A stretch of DNA of 21,560 nucleotides from Acidobacteriota bacterium (GCA_016201185.1 JACQDG010000332.1:1-21560); one strand, 5' to 3'. Shown: positions 8,627 to 17,083, counted from the first letter of the stretch. Notes: generated by a model from the letters alone, not told the origin. Numbers and translations are program-made.

Positions 8627-10311
8627 GACCGTTGGATTGGGTCGTGCTGTGCGGCACGCTCGCGCTCATCATCCTTTACGGGCTGTACCGCGGCCGCGGC
8701 AGCGGGACCGTCTCGAGTTACTTGCTTGCCAATAAGACCATGCCCTGGTGGGCCATGGGCCTTTCCATCATGGCCACGCAGGCCAGCGCCATCACCTTCA
8801 TCGGCACCACCGGGCAATCCTACACGGACGGGATGCGCTTCGTGCAGTTCTATTTCGGCCTGCCGCTGGCCATGGTGATCGTGGCCGCCACGTCCGTGCC
8901 GTTCTTTCACCGGGCCGGGGTCTATACTGCCTATGAGTACCTGGAAAAACGTTTTGATTCAAAGACGCGGACTCTCACCAGTATTGTCTTTTTAATACAG
9001 CGCGGCCTCGGCGTGGGGGTGGCCCTGGCGGCGCCGGCGGTGGTGCTGTCGGTCCTGATGGGGTTGCCGGACCGGCGCACCGTTGTGATCATGGGCACCC
9101 TGATCATCGCCTACACCGTTATTGGCGGCATCAGGACGGTCACCTGGACCGACGTGCTGCTGATGTCCATCATTTTCCTGGGCATCGCCACCGCGCTGAC
9201 GGCCTCCATCCTCATGATGCCGAAGGACGTCTCTCTCCGCGACGCCTTGTATCTGGCCGGGGCCTCCGGAAAGCTGAACGTGGTCGACCTGTCCTTCGAC
9301 TGGAAAACCCGGTACAACCTTTGGAGCGGGCTCATCGGCGGCACGTTCCTGGCCCTTTCCTATTTTGGCTGCGACCAGTCGCAGGTGCAGCGCTACCTGA
9401 CCGGAAAATCGATCCGCCACAGCCGCATCAGCCTGATCTTCAACGCCGTGATGAAGGTGCCGATGCAGTTCTTCATCCTGCTTACCGGCGCGCTGGTCTT
9501 TGTGTTCTTCCTGTTCGATCCCCCACCCATGCTGTTTCACCGGGCTGAGCGGGAGCGGGTGGAGAAGCTGGACGAATATGGGGCGGCGGAAGCGCGTTAC
9601 CGCCAGGCTTTTGAGGAGCGGCGGCAGGCGGCCGCAGCCCTGCTCTCTGCACGGGACGCGGCGGCGCGGGAGCGGTACAGGGTAGCGGAGAAGCGCCTGG
9701 AGGCAGACCGCGCCGAAGGCATCAACCTGGTCCGCCGCACCAACGGCGGCCGGCCCTACAACGACACGAACTATATCTTCCTCTCCTTCGTGACGCGCTA
9801 CCTGCCCGCGGGCGTGGTGGGGCTGATCATGGCGGCGGTTTTCGCCGCGGCCATGTCGAGCATTTCCGGCGAGTTGAATTCCCTGGCCACGTCCACGGTC
9901 ATCGACCTGTACCGACGGCATTTACAAAAGAACGCCAGCGACCGGCACTACGTCCTGGCTGCACGACTGGCGACCGCCTTCTGGGGGCTTTATGCCATGA
10001 CGTTTGCGCTGTTCGTAAACCGCCTGGGCTCACTGATCGAGGCCGTGAACATGGTCGGCTCGCTGTTCTATGGCTCGGTGCTGGGCGTGTTCGTGCTGGC
10101 CTTCGGGGTGAAGCGCGCCAACGGCCACGGCGCCGTCGTGGGATTGCTGGCTGGCCTGGCGACCGTCTGGTGGATCAGCCGCAACACGGAGATTTCCTTC
10201 CTCTGGTACAACGTCGCGGCCTGTCTGGTGGTGGTGGCGGTGGGCACGCTGGTGAGCGGAATGATGCAGCCGGCCGAAGTCAGCGTCCCCCAGAAGGCAT
10301 CAGCTAACTAG
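8623..10311 (+). CDS. Sodium:solute symporter (SSS family) with helical insert
   Basis: A 562-residue polytopic inner-membrane transporter that should couple Na+ entry to uptake of an organic solute; the solute is unknown. Family marks are the N-terminal helix after MRPLDW, ANKTMPWWAMGLSIMATQ (about 36-53), GGIRTVTWTD (168-177), QVQRYLTGK (254-262) and AMSSISGELNSLATSTVIDLY (410-430), whose serines correspond to the second Na+ site. Residues about 307-366 form a charged Ala/Glu/Arg-rich helical insert between membrane segments. Similar inserts occur, as far as I recall, in SSS proteins of Bacteroidetes and Acidobacteria. The start at 8623 overlaps the microprotein stop, with GGAGGG only 2 bases upstream. 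The open frame extends further back across addB, but that part is shadow. The gene is convergent with the PIG-L gene. Confidence 0.9.
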   Translation: MRPLDWVVLCGTLALIILYGLYRGRGSGTVSSYLLANKTMPWWAMGLSIMATQASAITFIGTTGQSYTDGMRFVQFYFGLPLAMVIVAATSVPFFHRAGVYTAYEYLEKRFDSKTRTLTSIVFLIQRGLGVGVALAAPAVVLSVLMGLPDRRTVVIMGTLIIAYTVIGGIRTVTWTDVLLMSIIFLGIATALTASILMMPKDVSLRDALYLAGASGKLNVVDLSFDWKTRYNLWSGLIGGTFLALSYFGCDQSQVQRYLTGKSIRHSRISLIFNAVMKVPMQFFILLTGALVFVFFLFDPPPMLFHRAERERVEKLDEYGAAEARYRQAFEERRQAAAALLSARDAAARERYRVAEKRLEADRAEGINLVRRTNGGRPYNDTNYIFLSFVTRYLPAGVVGLIMAAVFAAAMSSISGELNSLATSTVIDLYRRHLQKNASDRHYVLAARLATAFWGLYAMTFALFVNRLGSLIEAVNMVGSLFYGSVLGVFVLAFGVKRANGHGAVVGLLAGLATVWWISRNTEISFLWYNVAACLVVVAVGTLVSGMMQPAEVSVPQKASAN

Positions 10312-10312
10312 C

Positions 10313-10328
10313 ACGGCAACGAAGCCGT
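10313..10328. terminator. Short hairpin between convergent symporter and PIG-L genes
   Basis: ACGGC and GCCGT form a 5-bp stem around a 6-base loop in the 21-bp gap between the two stop codons. There is no T tract on either side, so it is at most a weak bidirectional terminator. Confidence 0.25.
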
Positions 10329-10332
10329 CGGC

Positions 10333-11949
10333 TCACTTCCCTGCGCTCACCAGGTTGGCGAAGATGCGGTAGGCGCCGGGTACGCCGGCCGGCAGTTCGC
10401 GGAACCACGAGTAGCCAGTATAGATGAAGACTCCCTTGCCGTAGCGGGCAAAAAGCGTGCCGCCAAGCCGCGGCGGCTCGCCGGGGTCATTACAGGCGAA
10501 GACAGGCTTGTAGCGTTCGTCCCAGCGGCTCATGAAATAGAGGCCGCGCTCCTGCACCCAGCCCTCGAAATCCCGCGCCGTGATCTCGTTGGGCCGGTGG
10601 AGCACCGGCAAATCAGGATTCGGAAACGTCACCGGCGCCTCTTCCACCGACACGCGGTTGTTCGAAGGCGTCAAAGGATAAGGGGCGATCTGGGCGGCGC
10701 TGCGGCCGGTAGCCGCCACCGGCCCGAAGCCGTCCAAGGTGTTGTACTGCACCACCAGCGTGCCTCCGGTCTCGACATACTCGAGCAGGCGCTGGCGCTC
10801 GGCCACCAGATCCGGCCGCACGTTGACGGCTCGCACGCCGGTGACGATGGCGTCGAAGCGGCTCAGGTCCCCAGCGGCCAGATCTTCGGCCGAAAGCAGC
10901 CGCACGGTGGCGCCGAGCTGCTCCAGCGCCTGCGGGACCTCGTCCCCCGCGCCCATCACGTAACCGATGTTGCGGGCCGTGAGCCGGGCGTCGAAACGCT
11001 CCAGCCGGGCGCGGGCCCCCGCGAAGAGGGTCGGCGGGGGAATGTGGGGATAGTGGATTGTCACCAGGCCCGTGGAGACCGTTACGCCGCCCACTTCCGC
11101 CCGGGCCGTGGCATGGCCTCCCGCCGAGACGGCTGGAGGGGTCACCTCGAAGGGGAGGCTCGCCTGCTGCTCCCGGTCGGAAAGCTCAAATGCAGCTGCC
11201 GCCGGCGTCGCCTTCCAGCCCGAGGGCAAATCCAGAGAGACGCTTCCTTTGGCCGCCCCGGCAACGGCCGTGACGCGAAGCAGGACCCGGCGCGCCTTGG
11301 CCTCCGGAAAAATAATGCTGGGCAAAGCGAAAGTAACCGAAACTGGCGGAACGATCTCCACCGGCCGCACCTGTTCACCGCTCACCCGATCAACCCACCG
11401 GTAGTGCACAGGAATGCGATACAGGAGTTTCGGCCCGCTCTCGGCGCGCAGGGTAAACACGGCTTCCAGGGCCGGCGGGCTGTCCGGGCAGCCGATCAGC
11501 GCTGGATCGTCCACTGTGTAGGAATCGCCGGTCCGCGGCTCCCGCAGCCAGAAGGGCTGGGAATAAGGCGTTTGCGCCGGGAGCGAGACCGAGACTTTGT
11601 TTTTCTCCGGCGCATTGTAAACGAGGAGCGTGCCGATGGCCGGCACAGTAGCACGGGCCACGCCGGTTACTTCGACGCCGTCCCACACCAGCGGGAACCG
11701 GGAGCGGTTCAACGCTTGTAGCGTGACGGAGAGCGAAGAACCGGGCACTACGTCCCACCGCTCGGCCTCCGCATCCAGCCAGAGGCCCGCGGCCAGCTCA
11801 ATGGCATGGAGCAACTCCTTCCGCTTCACCCCTACCCACGGATCGCGCAGCGCCTCCATTTCGCGATAGGCCTTGACCAGCAGCGGCAGGATGGTCTCCG
11901 GCTGGTCGGGCCGCAGCTCGGCGCGCGCCCGGGCGAGCAGCTCGCTCAC
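10333..11949 (-). CDS. C-terminal piece of split PIG-L deacetylase: beta-domain plus glutamine-amidotransferase-like fold
   Basis: A 538-residue reading frame beginning at a GTG that overlaps the stop of the N-terminal piece (GTGA). It carries no catalytic PIG-L motif. It opens with a helical region (RARAELRPDQPETILPLL to AGLWLDA), then beta-rich segments resembling NEW3/Ig-like modules (about residues 65-300), then an alpha/beta domain containing NIGYVMGAGDEVPQALEQL and VRPDLVAERQRLLEYVETGG, similar to ThuA/amidotransferase-like folds without an obvious active site. In related large PIG-L proteins this is the C-terminal half of one chain. The same frame continues upstream of the GTG as DLFEGIDTTWNRVPGAGR (11950-12003), a typical linker of the fused protein, so the GTG is probably an internal codon. 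GGAG seven bases before the GTG could allow reinitiation. Confidence 0.8.
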   Translation of the reverse strand: MSELLARARAELRPDQPETILPLLVKAYREMEALRDPWVGVKRKELLHAIELAAGLWLDAEAERWDVVPGSSLSVTLQALNRSRFPLVWDGVEVTGVARATVPAIGTLLVYNAPEKNKVSVSLPAQTPYSQPFWLREPRTGDSYTVDDPALIGCPDSPPALEAVFTLRAESGPKLLYRIPVHYRWVDRVSGEQVRPVEIVPPVSVTFALPSIIFPEAKARRVLLRVTAVAGAAKGSVSLDLPSGWKATPAAAAFELSDREQQASLPFEVTPPAVSAGGHATARAEVGGVTVSTGLVTIHYPHIPPPTLFAGARARLERFDARLTARNIGYVMGAGDEVPQALEQLGATVRLLSAEDLAAGDLSRFDAIVTGVRAVNVRPDLVAERQRLLEYVETGGTLVVQYNTLDGFGPVAATGRSAAQIAPYPLTPSNNRVSVEEAPVTFPNPDLPVLHRPNEITARDFEGWVQERGLYFMSRWDERYKPVFACNDPGEPPRLGGTLFARYGKGVFIYTGYSWFRELPAGVPGAYRIFANLVSAGK

Positions 11950-12710
11950 CCGCCCCGCTCCGGGAACACGGTTCCAGGTAGTGTCAATGCCTTCAAAAAG
12001 ATCGGGAAGCCCTGGCTGGCGTGCATGGAGCGGCTTTCCCCGGCGATCTCCGCGTACGACTTGCCCAGCACAGGATCAAATCGCCCCGCATCGATCACCA
12101 GGCGGTTCGGCGATTTGGCCTCCGCTTCCTCCTGCTGGCGGCTGAAGCTGAATGTGTTCCAAAGCAGCCGCCTGGCGCACCAGGGCTGGAGGCCCTCCCG
12201 AATCTGCTCCGTAAACCGTTTCGGATCGGCCGCCGCTTCGAAAGCTTCCGGAGCAAGATGGCCCGTGGCCGTATGCTGGCCGTGGCCGCCGCTGCCGGGC
12301 TCTGGCGGAAACCGGGTCACAATCACGTCAGGGCGAAAGCGGCGGATCACGCGGACAAAATCGGCCAGCAGCCGGTCCCGGCCCCATTTCTCGAGGGCCT
12401 CCTCGGGATTTTTGGAGTAACCGAAATCAAAGGCTCGGGTGAAGAACTGTTCCCCGCCGTCGATGCGGCGGGCGGCCAGCAGTTCCTGGGTGCGGATCAG
12501 GCCCAGCGCTTCGTACTGCTCCGGCCCTATCAGGTTCTGGCCTCCTTCTCCCCGCGTAGCCGATAGGTAAGCCGTGCGCATGTGGCGCCCGCGGGCGAAG
12601 TAGGCGATTACCGCCGTGTTCTCATCGTCGGGATGCGCGGCGATCATCAGCAGGCTACCCAGCACGTTGAGCCGGTAAGTATTGGTGATTTTGGTAACTT
12701 TTCGCACCAT
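11946..12710 (-). CDS. N-terminal catalytic piece of split PIG-L/LmbE-family deacetylase
   Basis: A 254-residue frame from ATG 12710. PIG-L/LmbE enzymes are zinc-dependent hydrolases that remove N-acetyl groups, usually from GlcNAc derivatives. The zinc and catalytic motif AHPDDEN is at residues 25-31, GEGGQNLIG at 55-63, and HGQH at 143-146. After SYAEIAGESRSMHASQG the frame leaves the family pattern, reads about 20 unrelated residues and stops; the true continuation is in the other frame. Alternative starts are 12722 (MDSL) and 12818, but the latter runs antisense into the patatin gene. Related proteins normally have a signal peptide and a short segment before RLNVLGS that are absent here, so the 5' end may also be truncated. 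Likely a decaying gene, or an assembly error. Confidence 0.75.
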   Translation of the reverse strand: MVRKVTKITNTYRLNVLGSLLMIAAHPDDENTAVIAYFARGRHMRTAYLSATRGEGGQNLIGPEQYEALGLIRTQELLAARRIDGGEQFFTRAFDFGYSKNPEEALEKWGRDRLLADFVRVIRRFRPDVIVTRFPPEPGSGGHGQHTATGHLAPEAFEAAADPKRFTEQIREGLQPWCARRLLWNTFSFSRQQEEAEAKSPNRLVIDAGRFDPVLGKSYAEIAGESRSMHASQGFPIFLKALTLPGTVFPERGG

Positions 12711-12726
12711 AAGAGAATCCATTATG
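12708..12726. promoter_or_regulatory. Head-to-head start region of PIG-L and patatin genes
   Basis: The start codons lie almost back to back: minus-strand ATG at 12710 (or 12722) and plus-strand ATG at 12724. CATTATG at 12720-12726 contains both the alternative minus start and the plus start. On the minus strand CATAAT (12721-12726) lies 10 bases before ATG 12710. On the plus strand CATAAG (12708-12713) lies 10 bases before ATG 12724. These would give leaderless messages, but the -35 boxes are poor. Confidence 0.3.
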
Positions 12727-13596
12727 TCAGAGGGTAGCGGTATGTGGCGGCGGTGGCGCAAAGCCATTCGTGAGTGGGCGCACCCGGGCCGGCCTGGCGT
12801 CTGGACGCCCCCGCGCATTGGGCTGGCACTGGGCGGCGGATTCGCCCGCTCCCTGGCCCACGTCGGGGTCCTGCAAGTCTTTGAGCAAAATCAAATTCCG
12901 CTGCACGCCATCGCCGGCATCAGCTCAGGAGCCATCATCGCCTCTACCTACGCCAGCGGCACGCCGCTCGAGGAAATCATCTCCGCCGGCGCCTGCACCA
13001 CCTTCAGCAGCTACGCCCGCTGGACTCTTTCGCGGCTGGGCCTTGCCAGCAACGAGCGCATGGACCCCTGGCTTCGCGGCATCCTGCGGCACACCCGGTT
13101 CGAGGAAATGCGGACGCCCCTGGCCGTGGTCGCAACCGACCTGGTGACGGGTGACCCGGTGGTGTTCAAGGACTCTGGCGACATTATCTTGCCCGTGCGG
13201 GCCAGTTGCGCCTACCCCGGCCTGTTCCTGCCGGTCGAGAAAAACGGGCGGGCGCTGGTGGACGGCGCCATCTCCGTCAGCCTTCCTGTGGACGCGCTGG
13301 TGGAGATGGGGGCGACGCACGTGGTAGCCGTCTACCTGCACTCGATAAGCGTCAACGGCGACCGGCCCAGCAACCTGCTGCAAGTGGTAAGCCAGTGCTT
13401 TGCCATCCTGCAGGACCGCATGGTGGGGGATTGGCGCCACAGGGCGCGACTGGTGTTGGAGCCAGCGGTCAGCTCGTTTGCCTGGGATGATTTCGCGCGG
13501 GTGAACGAACTGGTGCAGGCGGGCCGGGAAGCGGCGCTGGCGGCGCTGCCGACGATCCAGAGGTGGTTCGAGGCCCCGGCCTCCCGCGCGGCCTGA
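12724..13596 (+). CDS. Patatin-like phospholipase (RssA/NTE type)
   Basis: A 290-residue patatin-domain protein, expected to be a serine acyl hydrolase acting on phospholipids or lysophospholipids. The oxyanion-hole loop is LALGGGFARS (34-43), the nucleophile is Ser67 in GISSG (65-69), and the dyad aspartate is Asp180 in DGA (180-182), preceded by SCAYPGLFLPV (161-171). A short basic N-terminus (MWRRWRKAIREW) may sit on the membrane; there is no signal peptide. I chose ATG 12724 rather than 12682, because the extra residues from 12682 overlap the divergent gene and are unlike the family. It ends 71 bases before the convergent receptor gene, with a hairpin between. A regulatory role cannot be inferred from context. 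Confidence 0.9.
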   Translation: MSEGSGMWRRWRKAIREWAHPGRPGVWTPPRIGLALGGGFARSLAHVGVLQVFEQNQIPLHAIAGISSGAIIASTYASGTPLEEIISAGACTTFSSYARWTLSRLGLASNERMDPWLRGILRHTRFEEMRTPLAVVATDLVTGDPVVFKDSGDIILPVRASCAYPGLFLPVEKNGRALVDGAISVSLPVDALVEMGATHVVAVYLHSISVNGDRPSNLLQVVSQCFAILQDRMVGDWRHRARLVLEPAVSSFAWDDFARVNELVQAGREAALAALPTIQRWFEAPASRAA

Positions 13597-13602
13597 AAGA
13601 AG

Positions 13603-13641
13603 AAAGCGCGACCCGGAAATTTCCATTCCGAGCCGCGCTTT
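13603..13641. terminator. Bidirectional hairpin terminator between patatin and receptor genes
   Basis: AAAGCGCG (13603-13610) pairs perfectly with CGCGCTTT (13634-13641), and an inner stem CGGAA/TTCCG (13614-13618 with 13626-13630) extends it. The outer A and T runs make it symmetrical for both strands, as expected between two convergent genes. Confidence 0.75.
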
Positions 13642-13667
13642 GTCAAGGAAGCGATCCCGGGCCCTCC

Positions 13668-16652
13668 TTAGAAGTGGATGCGGCCCGTGTACTGAATTTC
13701 GCGGCCGTAGTTGCCGCCCGCAACCCAGGTGCTCCGTCCCGCGGTACCGCTGGCGATACCGACGTCCGGATCGCTGGGCATGAACGCGTTGGGCATGTTG
13801 TAGAACTCCATGCGCAGCTCGAACTTCACGCGCTCGGTGATCTTGAAGTACTTCACCGCGGTCGAGTCCAGGGACCAGAACTTCGGCCCGCGCAGACCAT
13901 CGTAGTACCGCGGGTTGGTCCGCGGAGTGTAGGCCGGAGCGATCGAGAACACCGCCGGGTTGAAGTACAGCCCGGAGGGAACGTTCTCGGTCGGATTGCC
14001 GCTTACCACCGCCTGGCCGAAGGTCATCAGGTTGCCGCCCCTTATCATGAAGAGATGGCTGGTGGCCCAGCCGCCGACGATGGCGTCCACGAAGCGGCCT
14101 GCACTGCCCAGGTATTTGCGGCCTTTGCCAAACGGCAGCTCCCAGGTACCGCCGATGCGCATGTTGTGCCGCGGGTACCCGCGATCAAACATGGTGATCT
14201 TGTTGGCGTAGAGGTCTGGATCGTTGAACCAGTAGCCATGGGACTCCTGGTTGTAGTTGTAAGCGAGTATGAGGTTAACGCCGTTGGCCATCGGGCGCTC
14301 GGCCTTCATCTGTAGCGCGTAGTAGTGATCGCTGGTACCCGGCCAACCCAAGAGGTTCAAGTCGCCGTACTGCGGATACGGCCTCAGCAACTGGCTGACC
14401 GCAACCGTCGGCTGCGTCCGCAGGACGCCCGGCATTTGATTCGCCGGCAGCAGATTGTAGAAGGGATTCGGAACCGATTGGTCCACCAAGCCCTTGTAGG
14501 TGTACGCGAGGTTGGGGTCCATCTGGTTGAGGTTGTACGAGTAGTTGCCGCCCCACATGCTGGGATCCTGCGCGTTGCGGCTGAGCATGAAGAAGAAGGT
14601 GGCTTCGGTGAGGAACCGCTGGGGCGCCTGCCGCTGGATGGTGAAGTTGAACCGGTCATTGATCGGCGTCTTCATAACGTTCCCATCCCAAAAGTTAATA
14701 CCGTTGCCAAGATCCGTGTAGCGGCCCAGGCTATTACCCGTTGGCCGGCGGAACGGATTGGTGGAGGGGAACGGGTCGCTGAGTAGCGTGCGCGGGGCGC
14801 CTTGCAGAGGCCCCAACATGTCCGTGGTCTGGGAGAAGCCGTTCTTGGGAATATCCCAGGTTTCCGGATGGATGGTGACCCAGGGCACTGCATAGCGCGC
14901 ATAGCCCGCCCGGAACGCAGTCTTGTCGTTGATGCGGATGGCGATACCGGCACGCGGCAGGAAATTTCTCCACGGGGCATCGTACATGCGCGGGTTCGCG
15001 TCGGAGGCGTACACCATCGCGCCGTTGAACTTGTACGGGACCTTGGCGATGGCGGTCACCTCCGACGGCATGGTGACGCCCTGGAGCTCCGGAATCGGAT
15101 TGGTCAAATCCACAGTGCGGACCAACTGGCGCGTCTCCGAGAGCGGCGCCGTCTCGCGCTCCCACCGCAGTCCGAGGTTCAAGGTGATCTTGCGGGTCAG
15201 CTTGATGTCGTCCTGGAAATAGAACGCCCATTGCTGCTGGTGCATGTCCACCATCGGGTAGATTCTGGCAGTGCCGCCAGTGCCGTTGTTGCGGTTATCG
15301 AGCACACCCAGGAGCGCCGAGGCGTACATGTCGCCGCTCCGCGCCGCGTTATAGTCGCCGAGGAACGTGTTGCCGGTGTCCACAGAGTTAAAGTTGAAGT
15401 AGCCGGGACCGGGCTGGCCGTTCTGGTCGTAGGAGTAACGCAGTTGCCACCCGGCCTTCATGTGGTGGATGCCCCGGTCATGAGTGACGTTGACGGTGGG
15501 GTTGTGCGAACGGCCGCGCACCAGCCACCAGCTTCCGAACCCCGTGTACGCACTGCCATTGCCGCTGAAGTTGAAGTTGGGGTAATAGATACCCGGTAGA
15601 GCGGCGAGCGCGGGCTGATACCAGCCGCTCGGGAAGAACCCCGCCCAGACGCTGTCCGGCACCTTGGCCCAGCCGGAATCGTAGTCGTCTTCCACGTAGC
15701 TGGAGCCGAAACGGACGTTGATGGTGGTATACGGGCTCAGCATGTAGAGCACGTCCACCGCGCCGTTCAGCGCGTCCATCAGACCGCCGTTGTCCGAGGG
15801 CACCGCGATGGTGCCGCCCCAGTTGGGGTTATCCAGGCGCGTCTCGAATTTGCTGAACCGGAAGAACATGCGCCACTTGTCGCTGAGGTTGTAATCCACG
15901 CGGTCGGAAATGTTCCAGTACTTCAACCACCAGGCGTAAGCTTTCTTAAAGTTGTTCACGCCGGAGAGGTCGTCGCCCGAACGGTTTGGCAGCCACAGGT
16001 CGTTCAACGCCTTCAACCCAGCCGGATCGAATCGGCTTGGCGGAATTGTGTTGTTGGGGAACGGGGTGCGGGTGACCGTCGAGGTGGCCGGGTCAAACAC
16101 CGTGGAGAAGGGGTCGTAAATGGTTCGCACGGCGCCCTGCGGCGTCAGCGCTTGGGAAAAATCCCCGGTGCGCTCGGCGGCCGTGGGCACGGTGGAGACG
16201 TTGCTCGAGGGCTGCGTGGCCCGCCACTGCTCGTAGCTGAAGAAGTTGAACAGCTTGTTCTTGATGATGGGGTGGCCGATGGTCCCGCCCCAGATGTTTT
16301 GCTTAATGATGGCCTCGTCGCGGGTGATGCGGTTGGCCAGAGCGTTCAAGGCCGGATTGCGGCCGAAATAGTACACCGTGCCGTGGTAGTCGTTGGTGCC
16401 CGATTTCATGGAAAGGTTCAGCGTGCCGCCGGCGCTGAAGCCGAACTCAGCGTCCATCGCGTTTTGCTGGATGGCTACTTCCTGTACCGCATCGATAGGC
16501 GCGTTGTAGGAACCGCGCGCGGAGATGTTCAGCGGCGTGCCGTCCAACTCCTGGTCATTCTTGCCGCCCGTGGGGCCGCCAATATCGAGGCCGCCATTAG
16601 ACCACATGTAGAACGGGTTGCGATGGGCCACGTCCCAATACTGGTTGACCAC
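13668..16652 (-). CDS. TonB-dependent receptor, plug and barrel part (Oar-like), separated from its N-terminus
   Basis: A 994-residue frame with the outer-membrane receptor part of a TonB-dependent, carboxypeptidase-regulatory-domain protein. These take up or bind large substrates, often saccharides or peptides, using TonB energy. Plug-like sequence is near the start (GGLDIGGPTGGKNDQEL, APIDAVQEVAIQQNAMDAEF, AGGTLNLSMKSGTNDYHGT), followed by a long aromatic-rich barrel with many alternating strands. It ends in IQYTGRIHF with a C-terminal Phe, the usual barrel assembly signal. The GTG at 16652 is not a plausible start: the same frame upstream still encodes ARNPFTLALLNPAV (16691-16650), normal receptor sequence. 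The N-terminus is in another frame (to 16693). The gene is probably a pseudogene or a misassembled intact gene. The substrate is unknown. Confidence 0.88.
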   Translation of the reverse strand: MVNQYWDVAHRNPFYMWSNGGLDIGGPTGGKNDQELDGTPLNISARGSYNAPIDAVQEVAIQQNAMDAEFGFSAGGTLNLSMKSGTNDYHGTVYYFGRNPALNALANRITRDEAIIKQNIWGGTIGHPIIKNKLFNFFSYEQWRATQPSSNVSTVPTAAERTGDFSQALTPQGAVRTIYDPFSTVFDPATSTVTRTPFPNNTIPPSRFDPAGLKALNDLWLPNRSGDDLSGVNNFKKAYAWWLKYWNISDRVDYNLSDKWRMFFRFSKFETRLDNPNWGGTIAVPSDNGGLMDALNGAVDVLYMLSPYTTINVRFGSSYVEDDYDSGWAKVPDSVWAGFFPSGWYQPALAALPGIYYPNFNFSGNGSAYTGFGSWWLVRGRSHNPTVNVTHDRGIHHMKAGWQLRYSYDQNGQPGPGYFNFNSVDTGNTFLGDYNAARSGDMYASALLGVLDNRNNGTGGTARIYPMVDMHQQQWAFYFQDDIKLTRKITLNLGLRWERETAPLSETRQLVRTVDLTNPIPELQGVTMPSEVTAIAKVPYKFNGAMVYASDANPRMYDAPWRNFLPRAGIAIRINDKTAFRAGYARYAVPWVTIHPETWDIPKNGFSQTTDMLGPLQGAPRTLLSDPFPSTNPFRRPTGNSLGRYTDLGNGINFWDGNVMKTPINDRFNFTIQRQAPQRFLTEATFFFMLSRNAQDPSMWGGNYSYNLNQMDPNLAYTYKGLVDQSVPNPFYNLLPANQMPGVLRTQPTVAVSQLLRPYPQYGDLNLLGWPGTSDHYYALQMKAERPMANGVNLILAYNYNQESHGYWFNDPDLYANKITMFDRGYPRHNMRIGGTWELPFGKGRKYLGSAGRFVDAIVGGWATSHLFMIRGGNLMTFGQAVVSGNPTENVPSGLYFNPAVFSIAPAYTPRTNPRYYDGLRGPKFWSLDSTAVKYFKITERVKFELRMEFYNMPNAFMPSDPDVGIASGTAGRSTWVAGGNYGREIQYTGRIHF

Positions 16653-16989
16653 GGCCGGATTCAGCAGGGCCAGCGTGAAGGGGTTGCGCGCCGACGTTCT
16701 CCTGAACGAACTTGCTGAATCCGGACGCCTCCACGGTCACCGTGTACGTGCCGGGAAGGACGAACTCATACAGGTACCGGCCGGTCGCGTCGGTTTCCTT
16801 GACGGTCTCGATGCCGGTATTAACGTTTCTCAATGTTACCTTGGCGTTTACGACGGCCGCCTGGGTGGAGTCGGTCGCCAGACCTGAAACTCTGGCGCGA
16901 TACTCCTGGGCGCCCAAGGAGCCGGCCGTGAGCGCTATCAGCGCCAGGAAAACGAGAAAAGAAACCATGAAATTTCGTGGGTTATTCAT
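16597..16989 (-). CDS. N-terminal fragment of the TonB-dependent receptor: signal peptide and carboxypeptidase-regulatory-like domain
   Basis: From ATG 16989 the frame encodes a signal peptide (MNNPRNFMVSFLVFLALIAL ending at SLGAQ), then a beta-sandwich domain with VSGLATDSTQAAVVNAKVTL, DATGRYLYEFVLPGTYTV and EASGFSKFVQENV. After Val at 16693 the frame reads unrelated residues and stops at 16597. The homologous frame resumes at 16691, offset by one base. The stretch that normally joins the regulatory domain to the plug (several dozen residues) is missing, so the lesion is a deletion plus frameshift rather than a single indel. The upstream ATG at 17112 is unlikely, because a strong ribosome-binding site precedes 16989. 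Confidence 0.8.
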   Translation of the reverse strand: MNNPRNFMVSFLVFLALIALTAGSLGAQEYRARVSGLATDSTQAAVVNAKVTLRNVNTGIETVKETDATGRYLYEFVLPGTYTVTVEASGFSKFVQENVGAQPLHAGPAESGRGQPVLGRGPSQPVLHVV

Positions 16990-16997
16990 GATGTGTG

Positions 16998-17005
16998 ACC
17001 TCCTC
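16998..17005 (-). promoter_or_regulatory. Strong Shine-Dalgarno site of the receptor gene
   Basis: GAGGAGGT on the minus strand lies 8 bases before the ATG at 16989. It is the best ribosome-binding site in the window and fixes the receptor start. Confidence 0.8.
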
Positions 17006-17083
17006 TCGCGTTTCAGCAACGAGACGATCCTCAAGCGAGACGCGAGACTCAATCGACCACTGAAAATAGTTGCTCTATTGGGA

